From assembly GCA_964250755.1 (NCBI GenBank), contig CAXUHB010000008.1:1-64000 (forward strand): DNA of 64,000 bases, in the 5' to 3' direction. Under the pieces are notes generated by a model that made no database searches, was not told the origin of the DNA, and saw only the letters and a program-made list of their open reading frames with translations. Made by a program: the position numbers and the translations under genes. The stretch's first letter is position 1, and each line of letters begins with the position of its first letter. Of this stretch, positions 43,624 through 52,067 are shown piece after piece. Source of the DNA: DASWOJ01 sp964250755. GTDB taxonomy: Bacteria > Pseudomonadota > Alphaproteobacteria > Acetobacterales > Acetobacteraceae.

Positions 43624-44681
43624 GCTGTTTCCGGCACCGGCTCGACCTGCAGGCCAAGCCCGGTCATCCAGTCCGCCGCCGCGGCCACCGCATCCGGGGC
43701 GCCATAGGCCGCCAAAGCCATCAGCCCAAACGGCTCCCCCCCGATCTCGTCGATCCGGCCCGAGATGATGTTGAGGTCCACGCTGAACCGCCGCGACGTC
43801 TCGCTGATGACCGCCCGCGTGCTGGCCGGCCCCGCGAACAGCACGCGCAAGATGCGCCGTGCCTCCCCCGGGCCAGGCGGCGGCAGGCGGGCCACGGTGC
43901 CCGGCGGCACGGCGTCCCCGATCACCTCGCCGATGAAGCGCCGGGTCGTCGCGGCCTGCGGGCGGGTGAACACGTCGAACACCCGGCCCTGCTCGATCAC
44001 GCGCCCGTCCTCCATTACGGCTACCCGGTCGCAGGCGGCCTTCACGACCGACATCTCGTGCGTCACCAGCAGCACGGCCAGGTCCAGGCGGCGGCGCAGG
44101 TCGAGGATGAGATCCAGGATGCTGCTTGTCGTCTCGGGGTCCAGCGCGCTGGTCGCCTCGTCGCACAGCAGCAGGCGCGGGCTGCATGCCAGGGCGCGGG
44201 CGATGCCGACGCGCTGCTTCTGGCCGCCGGACAGCCGTGCGGGATAGGCGTCGGCCTTGTCGGCCAGCCCGACCATTGGCAGCAGGTCCGCCACCCGGGC
44301 CGCGCGCTCCTGCGCGGGGATGCCGGCAATTTCCAGCGGCAGGGCGACGTTGGCGGCCACGGTACGGCCGGACAGCAGGTTGAAGTGCTGGAACACCATG
44401 CCGATGCGCCGGCGCGCTGTGCCCAGTGCCGGGCCGTCCAGTGCGGCCAGGTCCTGGCCGTCCACCAAGACCTGGCCGCTGTCTGGGCGCTCCAGCAGGT
44501 TGACGCAGCGCGCCAGGGTGGACTTGCCGGCGCCTGACCGTCCTATAACGCCAAAGACCTCGCCGGGCCGGATATCGAGCGACACGCCGTCCAGCGCCGG
44601 GCGTGGCGCGCCGGGGAAGGTCTTGCGGAGGTCCTGCAGGCGGACCAGCGGCGGGATGTTCGGCATCACCGACGACGCCAT
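43620..44681 (-). CDS. metN: methionine ABC transporter ATPase MetN (no MetI or MetQ nearby)
   Basis: A 353-aa ATPase. Walker A GRSGAGKST is at about 46-54, Q-loop VFQHFNLL, signature LSGGQKQRVGIA at about 149 and Walker B LLLCDEATSALDP. The C-terminal 100 residues carry the NIL domain (ILRVLFAGPASTRAVISE), which in MetN binds methionine and inhibits transport. The NIL domain makes MetN the most likely identity. The permease and binding protein normally encoded with it are missing on both sides, so they must be elsewhere or lost. It overlaps the NUDIX gene downstream. Confidence 0.9.
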   Translation of the reverse strand: MASSVMPNIPPLVRLQDLRKTFPGAPRPALDGVSLDIRPGEVFGVIGRSGAGKSTLARCVNLLERPDSGQVLVDGQDLAALDGPALGTARRRIGMVFQHFNLLSGRTVAANVALPLEIAGIPAQERAARVADLLPMVGLADKADAYPARLSGGQKQRVGIARALACSPRLLLCDEATSALDPETTSSILDLILDLRRRLDLAVLLVTHEMSVVKAACDRVAVMEDGRVIEQGRVFDVFTRPQAATTRRFIGEVIGDAVPPGTVARLPPPGPGEARRILRVLFAGPASTRAVISETSRRFSVDLNIISGRIDEIGGEPFGLMALAAYGAPDAVAAAADWMTGLGLQVEPVPETA

Positions 44682-44760
44682 AGGTGCGGCGGGGCAAGGC
44701 GTCCACCCCGCCTGCCGAACGCGGCTGCGGCAGAGCCGGCCATTCCTCCTGGGCGGCGCA

Positions 44761-44992
44761 TCAGGTAGCGCTATCGCACCGCGCGCTGTCTGCTGACCTC
44801 AGCGGTTCAACCCGCAGCCACTGCCAGCGCAGGCCCAGCCACGCCCGGCGCGGCTCATTCGTCAGCACCCGCCCCTCCCCAGGCAGAAACCTGAACCGCA
44901 CCCTCCCCACCCGCCGCCCAGGAGGCAAGACCGCCCTGTCACGCCACAGCGGATGCAGTTCCGCGCCAGCCGCCAGCCCAGCGCCGCCGCCC
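44761..44992 (-). pseudogene. possible coding remnant downstream of the DUF2314 gene
   Basis: The 311-bp gap 44682-44992 holds no annotated gene. A minus-strand frame ending in TGA at 44761 stays open to the DUF2314 stop region and reads like protein, with several Trp and alternating hydrophobic residues (VRFRFLPGEGRVL, then RAWLGLRWQWLRVEPL). It has no ATG; the first possible starts are a TTG at 44928 and GTGs after it, without a clear ribosome-binding site. It could be a small gene of about 55 aa or the tail of a decayed one. No family was recognised. Confidence 0.3.
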
Positions 44993-45514
44993 CTACTTGG
45001 AGCAGTCTATCCCGTACTCCTCCTCGAACCGCCTCCGCTCTTTCGCCGAGAACTTGCTCGTCAGCGCGCAGGCCGTGTAATTCCCGCGCATCCGGTCGCC
45101 CTCGCGATAGGCCCAGTCCACGACGGCCGTTTCGGGAAACACCACCTGCTGCCCCTTCCGATAGGCCTGGGTATCGACCGGCGTGTTGTCAATCGTACCG
45201 ACGATCTGGTCGCCCTTCCGCAACGGGTCGGACAGCCAGACATACTCCCTTCCTCCCCGCGGAGTCGGCAGCCCCACCTTCACCGTCAGGTTCCGGATGC
45301 CCGGTCCCGGCGCATCAAGCACCTTGTAGAAGTCCGGCAACGTGGCCCGCGCCCGCCGGAACGCCTCGTCCATCGCGGGATCGTTCCTTGGCAGCCGGAC
45401 CACCTCGTCCCGCCGCGCCTTGTCCGTCAGCGTCGCCTGCGCCCCCGACTGGCCCGGCACCAGGACTGCCACCATGACACCAGCCCAAATCAGCCCTCTG
45501 CCCCAACGCGCCAT
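44993..45514 (-). CDS. DUF2314 (YegJ-like) exported protein
   Basis: A 173-aa protein with a signal peptide of about 27 residues (MARWGRGLIWAGVMVAVLVPG, then SGAQA). The mature part matches DUF2314: MDEAFRRARATLPDFYKVL, then VKVGLPT, EYVWLSD, and the IVGTIDNTPVD block. An acidic segment with a lone Cys ends the chain. Family function is unknown. It lies about 190 bp downstream of the acyl-CoA synthetase gene on the same strand. Confidence 0.8.
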   Translation of the reverse strand: MARWGRGLIWAGVMVAVLVPGQSGAQATLTDKARRDEVVRLPRNDPAMDEAFRRARATLPDFYKVLDAPGPGIRNLTVKVGLPTPRGGREYVWLSDPLRKGDQIVGTIDNTPVDTQAYRKGQQVVFPETAVVDWAYREGDRMRGNYTACALTSKFSAKERRRFEEEYGIDCSK

Positions 45515-45705
45515 GACACCCCTCTGCGGCTTGCAGCATTGATAAAAGGCTGTCCGGAATAGGCGGTTGCACGGTTGCCAGTCACATCCCGTCTTGAACT
45601 CCGGACTCCGGCCTTCCCGATTTGATTCGCCCGTCGAAGTTGATCCCACGACGCCACGGCCCGGCCTTGCGCCGTCGAGACCCCGCGCATCTTCCGGCTT
45701 GCCCG

Positions 45706-47382
45706 TCACTCGTCCAGGAACTCCGCCGCCCCCGTCCTCCCAGCCGTCCGCCGCCCAGCTTCCAGCCGACGCAGCTCCACCCGCCTGATCTTTCCCGAGA
45801 TCGTCTTCGGCAACTCGTAGAACTCGATCCGCCTTACCCGCTTGTACGGCGCCAGCCGCGCCCGCAGGTGCGCGAAGATCGCCTGCGCCGTCGCCCCGTC
45901 CTGCGGCGCACCCTCGACCAGCGCCACGAACGCCTTCGGCAGGGCCGTCCGCGTGGGATCGGGCGAGGGCACAACTGCGGCCTCCGCCACCAAGGGATGC
46001 TCGATCAGCACGCTCTCCAGCTCGAACGGGCTGATCCGGTAGCCGCTGCTTTTGAACACGTCGTCCGACCGGCCCACATAGGTCAGCGTGCCGTCCTCGT
46101 TCCGCAGCGCCACGTCGCCGGTGCGATACCAGGCGCCCTCCGGTGCCCGCACGCTGCCGTCCTCCTGCAAGTAGCCCTGCATCAGCCCCAGCGGCGGCGG
46201 GTCCAGGCTGAGCGCGATCTCGCCCTCCTCGGCCTCCCCGCCATCCGGGTCCAGCAGCCGCACCTCGTAGCCTGGCAGGGGCCGCCCCATGCTGCCGGCC
46301 TCGACCACCTGGCCGGGGGTGTTGGCGATCTGCAGAGTCGTCTCAGTCTGGCCATATCCGTCGCGGATGCCCACCCTCCAAGCCTCCCGCACCCGCGCGA
46401 TCACTTCGGGGTTCAACGGCTCCCCTGCTGCTACGGCCTCGCGCAGATGCACCGGATGCGCCGTCAAGTCCTCCTGCACCAGCATCCGCCACACCGTCGG
46501 CGGCGCGCAGAATGTCGTCACCCGCGCCAGGTCCAGCACCCGCAGCAGCTCCCGCGCATCGAACCGCGCCTGGTTCAGAATCAGGATCGTCGCCCCGGCG
46601 TTCCATGGTGCGAACACGCTGCTCCAGGCGTGCTTCGCCCACCCCGGCGACGAGATGTTCAGATGCACGTCGCCCGGCAGCAGGCCGACCCAGAACATCG
46701 TCGTCAGGTGCCCCACCGGGTAGCTCTGATGGCTGTGCAGCACCAGCTTGGGCTTCGACGTGGTCCCGGACGTGAAGTAGAGCAGCAGCGGATCGGTCGC
46801 CCGGGTCTCCCCCTCCTGCACGAAGCCCTCGACCGCCCCGTAGGCGTCCTCAAACGCCAGCCATTCCGGCGCACCGTTGCCGCCGCTGGTCATCCCCACC
46901 GCGATCCGCGTGTATCCACCGGGTATGCCCGCGAACCGTCCCGCCAGTTCCCGGGCGGCGATCACGTGCTGCACGCCCCCACGGTCGAACCGGTCCCGCA
47001 GGTCATCCTCCGTCAGCATCGTCGTGGCCGGGATCACCACCGCGCCCAGCTTCATTGCCGCCAGCATCGCCTCCCAGAGCGGCTGCACGTTCCCCAGCAG
47101 CAGCAGCACCCGGTCGCCCCGGCGCACACCCAGGCCACGCAGGTGGTTGGCCACCTGGTTGGACCGCCGGGCCATCTCGGCGAAGGTCACGGAGTCGTCG
47201 GCCCCTCCCGGCCCGATGAACCGCAGCGCCGGGGCGTCGTTGCCTGCCGCCATCGCGTCGAAGTGGTCCAGCGCCCAGTTGAACCGGTCCAGTTCAGGCC
47301 ACTGGAACTCCCGCCGGGCCGCCTCCAGGTCGGCGCGGTGCCGCAGCAGCAGGTCGCGGGCAGCCAGGAAGCTGTCGGGCAT
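45706..47382 (-). CDS. AMP-forming acyl-CoA synthetase (acetyl/medium-chain type)
   Basis: A 558-aa member of the ANL superfamily. The P-loop LLYFTSGTTSKPKLV is at about 197-211. The adenylate-binding GYGQTETT is at about 335 and YRTGDVA at about 424. The catalytic Lys is in PKTISGKIRR near the C-terminus. The WPELDRFNWALDHFD N-terminus is typical for acetyl-CoA synthetase-like enzymes that accept short to medium chain acids. It activates a carboxylic acid to its CoA thioester; the substrate is not predictable. It is divergent from the chromate transporter genes. Confidence 0.92.
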   Translation of the reverse strand: MPDSFLAARDLLLRHRADLEAARREFQWPELDRFNWALDHFDAMAAGNDAPALRFIGPGGADDSVTFAEMARRSNQVANHLRGLGVRRGDRVLLLLGNVQPLWEAMLAAMKLGAVVIPATTMLTEDDLRDRFDRGGVQHVIAARELAGRFAGIPGGYTRIAVGMTSGGNGAPEWLAFEDAYGAVEGFVQEGETRATDPLLLYFTSGTTSKPKLVLHSHQSYPVGHLTTMFWVGLLPGDVHLNISSPGWAKHAWSSVFAPWNAGATILILNQARFDARELLRVLDLARVTTFCAPPTVWRMLVQEDLTAHPVHLREAVAAGEPLNPEVIARVREAWRVGIRDGYGQTETTLQIANTPGQVVEAGSMGRPLPGYEVRLLDPDGGEAEEGEIALSLDPPPLGLMQGYLQEDGSVRAPEGAWYRTGDVALRNEDGTLTYVGRSDDVFKSSGYRISPFELESVLIEHPLVAEAAVVPSPDPTRTALPKAFVALVEGAPQDGATAQAIFAHLRARLAPYKRVRRIEFYELPKTISGKIRRVELRRLEAGRRTAGRTGAAEFLDE

Positions 47383-47456
47383 GGCGGGCGGTCCTCCTTG
47401 ATTTGGGCGAAGCTAGCCGATTGTCCCCGGCCCGTCAGCGCCGCTACCCTCTCGGG

Positions 47457-47984
47457 ATGCAGCCCACCCTTGGAGACCTGTTCGGCGGCTTCTTCGGCAT
47501 CGGGATGTCCGGCTTCGGCGGCGTGCTGCCCTGGGCGCGCCGGATGGTCGTCGAGGGGCGGGGCTGGCTGACCGCCGCCGAGTTCCTGGACCTGCTCGCC
47601 CTCTGCCAGTTCTTGCCCGGCCCTAATGTGGTCAACCTAGCCGTCGCCATCGGCGCCCGCTTCCGCGGCGTCCCCGGCGCGCTGGCAGCCTTGGCCGGCT
47701 TGCTGGCCATGCCGATCCTGATCGTGATCGGCCTTGGCACGCTGTATGCCGAGTATGGCAACCATCCCGTTGTCCGCCACGCCTTTGCCGGCTTGGCTGC
47801 GGCCGCATCGGGCCTGGTGGTGGCCATGGCCTGCCGGATCGCCTGGCCCATGCGCGCCCGGGGGCTGTCCGTCGCGGTTGCCCTGGCTGCCTTCGCCGCC
47901 ATCGCCGTTGCGCGCCTGCCCCTGCTGCCCACGATGCTGATCCTGGCCCCGCTCAGCATCCTTCTGCACCGGCGGGCGCTATGA
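47457..47984 (+). CDS. chromate transporter family, first half (ChrA N-type)
   Basis: A 175-aa membrane protein, one of the two half-size subunits of a short-chain chromate (CHR) transporter. The GIGMSGFGGVLPWARRMVVE block near residue 13 and ALCQFLPGPNVVNLAVAIG at about 50 are the CHR signatures. About five hydrophobic segments follow. CHR proteins export chromate or take part in sulfate homeostasis. It overlaps the second half by four bases (ATGA), so both subunits are made together. Confidence 0.9.
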   Translation: MQPTLGDLFGGFFGIGMSGFGGVLPWARRMVVEGRGWLTAAEFLDLLALCQFLPGPNVVNLAVAIGARFRGVPGALAALAGLLAMPILIVIGLGTLYAEYGNHPVVRHAFAGLAAAASGLVVAMACRIAWPMRARGLSVAVALAAFAAIAVARLPLLPTMLILAPLSILLHRRAL

Positions 47985-48502
47985 CCGACACTGGTTGGCT
48001 CGCCCTGATCTACGCCCAGCTCTCGCTGCTCGCGGTGGGCGGCGTGGCCCCGGTCCTGCCGGAGATGCAGCGCCAGGTCATAGAGGTCCATGCCTGGATG
48101 CCCGCGTCCGAGTTCGCCGCCCTCTACGCCCTGGCCCAAGCCGCCCCAGGCCCGAACATGCTGGTTGCCACCCTGGTTGGCTGGCGGGTTGCCGGCTGGT
48201 CCGGCGCCTTGGCGGCAACCCTTGGCCTGATTGGTCCCAGCAGCGTTTTGACCTGGGCCGTGGCGGGCGCGTGGCACCGGTTCCGCGACCGTCCCTGGCG
48301 CGGGACGCTGCAAGCCGGGCTGGTACCGGTGACGGTGGGTCTAGTGGCCGCCGGGGCAGCGCTGCTCGCCTCCTCCACCGCCCAGGGGTGGCCCACGGCA
48401 GCCATCACCGGGGGCGTTGCTGCTGCCGTGCTGCTGACGCGTCTGCACCCGCTATGGCTGCTTGCCGGAGGCGCGGTGCTTGGGATGCTGGGTGCGGGCT
48501 AG
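47981..48502 (+). CDS. chromate transporter family, second half
   Basis: A 173-aa partner of the preceding gene. YAQLSLLAVGGVAPVLPEMQRQVIE replaces the first block and YALAQAAPGPNMLVATLVGWRVAG the second. Five hydrophobic segments follow. The two subunits are expected to insert with opposite topology and form a heterodimer. The pair ends the unit: the next gene (CHAP) is on the opposite strand, 60 bp away. Confidence 0.9.
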   Translation: MTDTGWLALIYAQLSLLAVGGVAPVLPEMQRQVIEVHAWMPASEFAALYALAQAAPGPNMLVATLVGWRVAGWSGALAATLGLIGPSSVLTWAVAGAWHRFRDRPWRGTLQAGLVPVTVGLVAAGAALLASSTAQGWPTAAITGGVAAAVLLTRLHPLWLLAGGAVLGMLGAG

Positions 48503-48562
48503 GGGGCCTGCTTGGAAAGCCGCTCCGGCCAGCGGGTGCGCGGCCGGGGCAGGTGACGCGCG

Positions 48563-49633
48563 CTAGGCCCGCCGCCCGTGATGGCGTGCGCCGGACTCGG
48601 CCTTTATGGGGCGCAACGCTCCGCCGCGGCTGCCCTGCGTGCTCGCGGTTTGCACCATCCCCGAATATCCGCGTCCGGCGGCGCCCGCCGGCGCACGGCC
48701 GATGAACAGAACCTGGCTGCCCACCAAGCGCCCAGTCGTCATGCGCTCGGCACCGCGGCTGAAGTGCGCCGCCAGCATCTCCCCCCGGCGCGGGGCTGCG
48801 CCCTCGGTCCTGTTAAATCGTGCGGTCTGGAAGTATTCGCGCCCGTACCGGACAATGGGTCCGTAGTGGATGACCGGCATGGCCGCGGCCGCGAAGCGGC
48901 GCGGGCGTGCAAAGCTGTCGGCCTCCGCCACGTCCATTTCCGCCGGAGCAAGCACGCTGGCTGCGGGCATCGCCGCGGGGCGTAGGTCCAGCGGCGCCAT
49001 CGAGGCGCGCGGCATGGCGATCACGATGGGGGCAGGAGCGGCCGCGGCGGCCGGCGTCCCCGCGCGCACGCCGGCGTTGGCCACCATCATGCCCTTGTCG
49101 GGACGGTCGTAGATGAAGCCGAACGTCGGATACACGCTGCCAAAGTCGCCGTTGCCCAGCGCCACCCGCACCGCCGTCCAGTCGTTTGCCGGCGACACGT
49201 CCACGACGGTGACGTTGCGGGTCACGACCCCGCGCCCGGACCAGTTGGCGTGGTCAATCTGCACGTTGCGGGCGTTCACGACGTTGGACACCACGGCCAC
49301 ATGGCCCATGTGCATCCGGCCCGTAGCGCGGAAGTTCAGGATGCTGCCGACCTCTGGCCGTGCGCCCCGCTCGTAGACGCCGGCTGCGTTCTCCCACCAG
49401 TTGACGGCGTTGCCCGCCAACTCGATTCCGGTGTTCTCCCGGGCGAACGGCACGCACTGCAACGCCCCGCCATAGCTGCGGTAGCGGGCCGCCCCGGCGT
49501 AGATGGCCTGGGCGGCATACGACCCCTGCCAACCGCCATAGCGCGAGGCCTGGGCGGGCTGGGCGCAGAGCGGGGCTGCCATCGCGAGTGCTGCGCCGAC
49601 TGCTGCGACCTGGCCGCGGGTCCATGACGTCAT
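48563..49633 (-). CDS. CHAP-domain peptidoglycan amidase/endopeptidase
   Basis: A 356-aa exported protein with a signal peptide of about 29 residues ending AQPAQA. The CHAP domain covers about residues 45-160, with catalytic Cys in LQCVPFARE (Cys59), His in MHMGHVAVV and the third residue in QIDHANW. The C-terminal 190 residues are low complexity (Ala, Pro, Arg, Met) with a few short repeats such as the PAPIVIAMP stretch and no known domain. CHAP enzymes cut peptide cross-links in peptidoglycan. It is a single gene behind a long AT-richer upstream region. Confidence 0.87.
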   Translation of the reverse strand: MTSWTRGQVAAVGAALAMAAPLCAQPAQASRYGGWQGSYAAQAIYAGAARYRSYGGALQCVPFARENTGIELAGNAVNWWENAAGVYERGARPEVGSILNFRATGRMHMGHVAVVSNVVNARNVQIDHANWSGRGVVTRNVTVVDVSPANDWTAVRVALGNGDFGSVYPTFGFIYDRPDKGMMVANAGVRAGTPAAAAAPAPIVIAMPRASMAPLDLRPAAMPAASVLAPAEMDVAEADSFARPRRFAAAAMPVIHYGPIVRYGREYFQTARFNRTEGAAPRRGEMLAAHFSRGAERMTTGRLVGSQVLFIGRAPAGAAGRGYSGMVQTASTQGSRGGALRPIKAESGARHHGRRA

Positions 49634-49972
49634 GCCGAATGCCCTTTTTGTTCACGCCCGCGTGAGCAGGCTCTGAAACATTGGGTAACGTCGGCGCGAG
49701 CAAGCTGGCAACCCGGCATGGGCGAGTTGCGGCCCAACCCCCGCGTTTTCGGCAAATCAGGGTGTGGACAAACATCCAAGGTGGGACAGAAATCTTAATC
49801 ACAGCCGCGTGATAAGACATCGAAACAGAATATTTCAGGTGCGTCCAACAAGCAACACTGTGCCTGTGTGGCCACGCCCCTGCACTAGCCCTGCCTCTTG
49901 AACTGGCGAAAGTGGCCGGCTGGCACCGGCCAGGCAAAACCTCCCCAGACCCCAAATATTAGGACATGAAAC
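49634..49972. other. 339-bp intergenic region, AT-richer, probable promoter/5' leader of the CHAP gene
   Basis: No open frame of interest is seen. Bases 49760-49860 are clearly less GC-rich than the window average and contain several A/T tracts (for example AATATTTC and CTTAATCA), as expected for a promoter. The 130 bp nearest the CHAP start include a GTTCACGCCCGCGTGAGC near-palindrome that could be an operator or leader hairpin. I cannot assign a sigma factor. Confidence 0.35.
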
Positions 49973-50323
49973 CTACTTGCAGGTGGTGACCATGATCTCC
50001 ACGAGATGGCGGGGGTCGGCCATGTTCGCCTGCACGCATGCGCGCGCGGGAGCGCCGCCGTCCGGCAGCCAGGCCGACCAGACCTGATTCATGGCGTCGC
50101 GGTCGCGGATGTCTTTCAGCCAGATCTGGGCCTGCAGCAACCGGGTCTTGTCCGTGCCATGTGTTTCCAAAATCTCGTCCAGGCCAGCAAGCACCTCCTG
50201 GGTCTGCCCTGTGATGTCCTTGCTGAGGTCCTTCGCGGTCACGCCTTGGGTGAAAACGAAACCGTGATACTCGACGGCCTTCGCGAGCACCTTATTCGGC
50301 TCGGTCCTGATGATCTTGCTCAT
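49973..50323 (-). CDS. RidA family (YjgF/YER057c/UK114) protein
   Basis: A 116-aa RidA-like protein. The imine-deaminase signature near the C-terminus is present as ARACVQANMADPRHLVEIMV, with the catalytic Arg (Arg94) and the Glu. GFVFTQGVTA and TGQTQEVLAGLDEILE form the rest of the trimer interface. It removes reactive enamine/imine intermediates from PLP enzymes. It has the shape of the RidA-like subgroup with a longer N-terminus (VEYHGFVF). It lies downstream of a lipoprotein gene (28 bp) on the same strand. Confidence 0.9.
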   Translation of the reverse strand: MSKIIRTEPNKVLAKAVEYHGFVFTQGVTAKDLSKDITGQTQEVLAGLDEILETHGTDKTRLLQAQIWLKDIRDRDAMNQVWSAWLPDGGAPARACVQANMADPRHLVEIMVTTCK

Positions 50324-50351
50324 GCGGGCGTTCCTGGATTGATGGAGGTTG

Positions 50352-50693
50352 TCAGCGGGCGGACGGAGAGAAGGTCGGGCCGGTCCCGGCCTCCCCGGCG
50401 GTGGCTCCGGGCCGGTTCAGGCCGACGCAGGACTGCACGTCCCTGTCGCGTCCGAACAGGCTGCCCAACCCGGCGCTGGTCACGCCGGAGTTGTATGACG
50501 AGGCGAACGGCGTGTCTCTTTGGTCGCGGAAGGACAGCTCGCGCCGGTTCTGCGCGGCATAGACGCGATCCACCTCCTGCCGGCACGCCGCGGCGATGGC
50601 GCGGTCGCCGCTGGACCGTTGCGGTGCGCCGGTGCAGGCTGCGAGCAAGGCCGGTAGCAGAATGAGGCCAAGAGCCGGTACGCGTGGGATCAT
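50352..50693 (-). CDS. small hypothetical lipoprotein, 113 aa
   Basis: Signal peptide with lipobox LAAC at Cys20, so it is likely anchored in a membrane. The mature part is polar with EVDRVYAAQNRRELSFRDQRD and a Ser/Gly-rich middle that is reminiscent of alphaproteobacterial lipoproteins of unknown function. Two further Cys residues (positions 37 and 89) could form a disulfide. The ATG overlaps the stop of the upstream gene by four bases. Confidence 0.72.
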   Translation of the reverse strand: MIPRVPALGLILLPALLAACTGAPQRSSGDRAIAAACRQEVDRVYAAQNRRELSFRDQRDTPFASSYNSGVTSAGLGSLFGRDRDVQSCVGLNRPGATAGEAGTGPTFSPSAR

Positions 50694-51226
50694 GGTGGGA
50701 CTCCTTGGGGGAGCACGGCGCCATCGGCCAAGGGCCGGGCCAGCCGCGCCCGAAAACGGGCTTCATCGAACCGGGCGTTGGCATCCAGCGGCACCGTTGC
50801 CGCCGTGGCCAGCAGCACTGGGTGCAGGGTGGTGCCGCTGCGTCCGATGCAGAACAATCCAGCCAGCCAGGAGGCCCGGCCCAGCAGGTCCACCAGCGCC
50901 AGCAGACGGAGGCAAAGCGACAGGCCATGGCTAGTGCCGATCCCAACCGTCGCATCCACGGCGGCAGCCCAGCAGCAAGCATCCTCGTCGGCAAGGGCCA
51001 GGTCGGTGGTGCCGCCGTCGCGCCGGCGAAAGCGGAACAGCCGGGCTGCGCCCCATGCGGCACCGGTCGCGGCTTCCCGTGCCTGATCCCAGGCGTCGGC
51101 CAGGTCCTGGCAGCGCACCGGGGGCAGGGCCTCGGGCGGCAGGTCCACCAGGTATGTCAGGGTGCCGTCGCGCAGGCGTGCGGTGCGGATCGGGAGCGGG
51201 GCGTGGTCCATGCTGTCCGGCAACAT
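50690..51226 (-). CDS. hypothetical protein, 178 aa
   Basis: No family recognised. It starts near MLPDSMDHAP and contains RDGTLTYLVDLPPEAL, a RLFRFRRRDGG turn and a hydrophobic stretch LSLCLRLLALVDLLGRASWLAGLF at about 95-118. This stretch could be a buried helix or a membrane helix. The start is uncertain, with ATGs at 51226 and 51211. It overlaps the lipoprotein gene by four bases, suggesting a joint function. The upstream 226 bp up to 51452 hold nothing I can assign. Confidence 0.55.
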   Translation of the reverse strand: MLPDSMDHAPLPIRTARLRDGTLTYLVDLPPEALPPVRCQDLADAWDQAREAATGAAWGAARLFRFRRRDGGTTDLALADEDACCWAAAVDATVGIGTSHGLSLCLRLLALVDLLGRASWLAGLFCIGRSGTTLHPVLLATAATVPLDANARFDEARFRARLARPLADGAVLPQGVPP

Positions 51227-51452
51227 GGCCTTCCCAACCCATTTGCGCCAGCCTGCGGCCTTGCGGCCGGAACCTGCGGATGGCGTGACCCGCCGCCTGC
51301 AGGTCCTGGATGCCGGCCCGCTCCGTCCAGTCCTTGCGATCGCTGCCGGTGCTGCCCCGCGCGACCGTCGGCCTGCGCCGACACGGGTTCCGGGACGCGG
51401 CGGCTGCGGTCCGCTTGATCCATTGCTGACGCAGGGAGGCGGGACGGCCCGG

Positions 51453-52028
51453 TCACGAAACGGGCGCGTCGCAACCGCCGGGCGGCAGGGCGGTGCCGGC
51501 CGGCGGCGCCGTGACCTCGAATGCCTGCTCCGCCAGCACCTTGCCCCCGGACAGTACGGAGAAGGTCCAGGTGCCCGGCACCATCTCCCAATCATAGGTG
51601 AAGCTAAAGCCGGACAGCGCCGGCTCCTCGAACAGCAGGCCTTCATCGGTTTCGACCGTGCCGCTCTGGCCGTCCGGGCGGATCATGACGGGGTGGGTCA
51701 GGCGCGTGGTGATCGGCACGCCCCAGGCCGGCACGGGCGGACGCACCTGGAACCAAACTCCGAAGCGGCGGCACGGCCCGGCGGCGATCCGTGCGGTCCG
51801 GCGCAGCAATCGAGCGCCGACGCTGCTGACCCGCTCGGTCACGCCGCTGGACCCCTGGGGCGTCCCGGACAGGGGGTCCTCACGCTGCACAGTGTATTCC
51901 CCGTATTGCGCGATGAAGATGTCAGGCTGGTCCGCTGCGGCGGCGGGCCGGGCCAGGACGGCGCACAGCGCCAGTGCGGCAGGCAGGGCTACTACGGCAG
52001 GCAAGGCCAGGCCGGGCATGTTCGGCAT
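51453..52028 (-). CDS. DUF3859 exported protein
   Basis: A 191-aa protein with a signal peptide of about 31 residues (LPAALALCAVLARPAAA). The mature part matches DUF3859: IAQYGEYTV at the start, a VRPPVPAWGVPITTRLTHP strand pair, and GTWTFSVLSGGKVLAEQAFEV at the end, with the GxWTF turn typical of the family. Function unknown. It ends the minus-strand molybdenum maturation operon, 39 bp after the mocA-like gene, but is not obviously related to it. Confidence 0.75.
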   Translation of the reverse strand: MPNMPGLALPAVVALPAALALCAVLARPAAAADQPDIFIAQYGEYTVQREDPLSGTPQGSSGVTERVSSVGARLLRRTARIAAGPCRRFGVWFQVRPPVPAWGVPITTRLTHPVMIRPDGQSGTVETDEGLLFEEPALSGFSFTYDWEMVPGTWTFSVLSGGKVLAEQAFEVTAPPAGTALPPGGCDAPVS

Positions 52029-52067
52029 TCGGCGTTCCTTCGTCGCCGCCGGCAACGGGCGGGCGGT

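Noticed and set aside
45515..45705. Possible attachment site or tRNA remnant between the acyl-CoA synthetase and DUF2314 genes
   Set aside because: The region has no cloverleaf and no integrase nearby. The similarity was only a GTTCAAG-like string.
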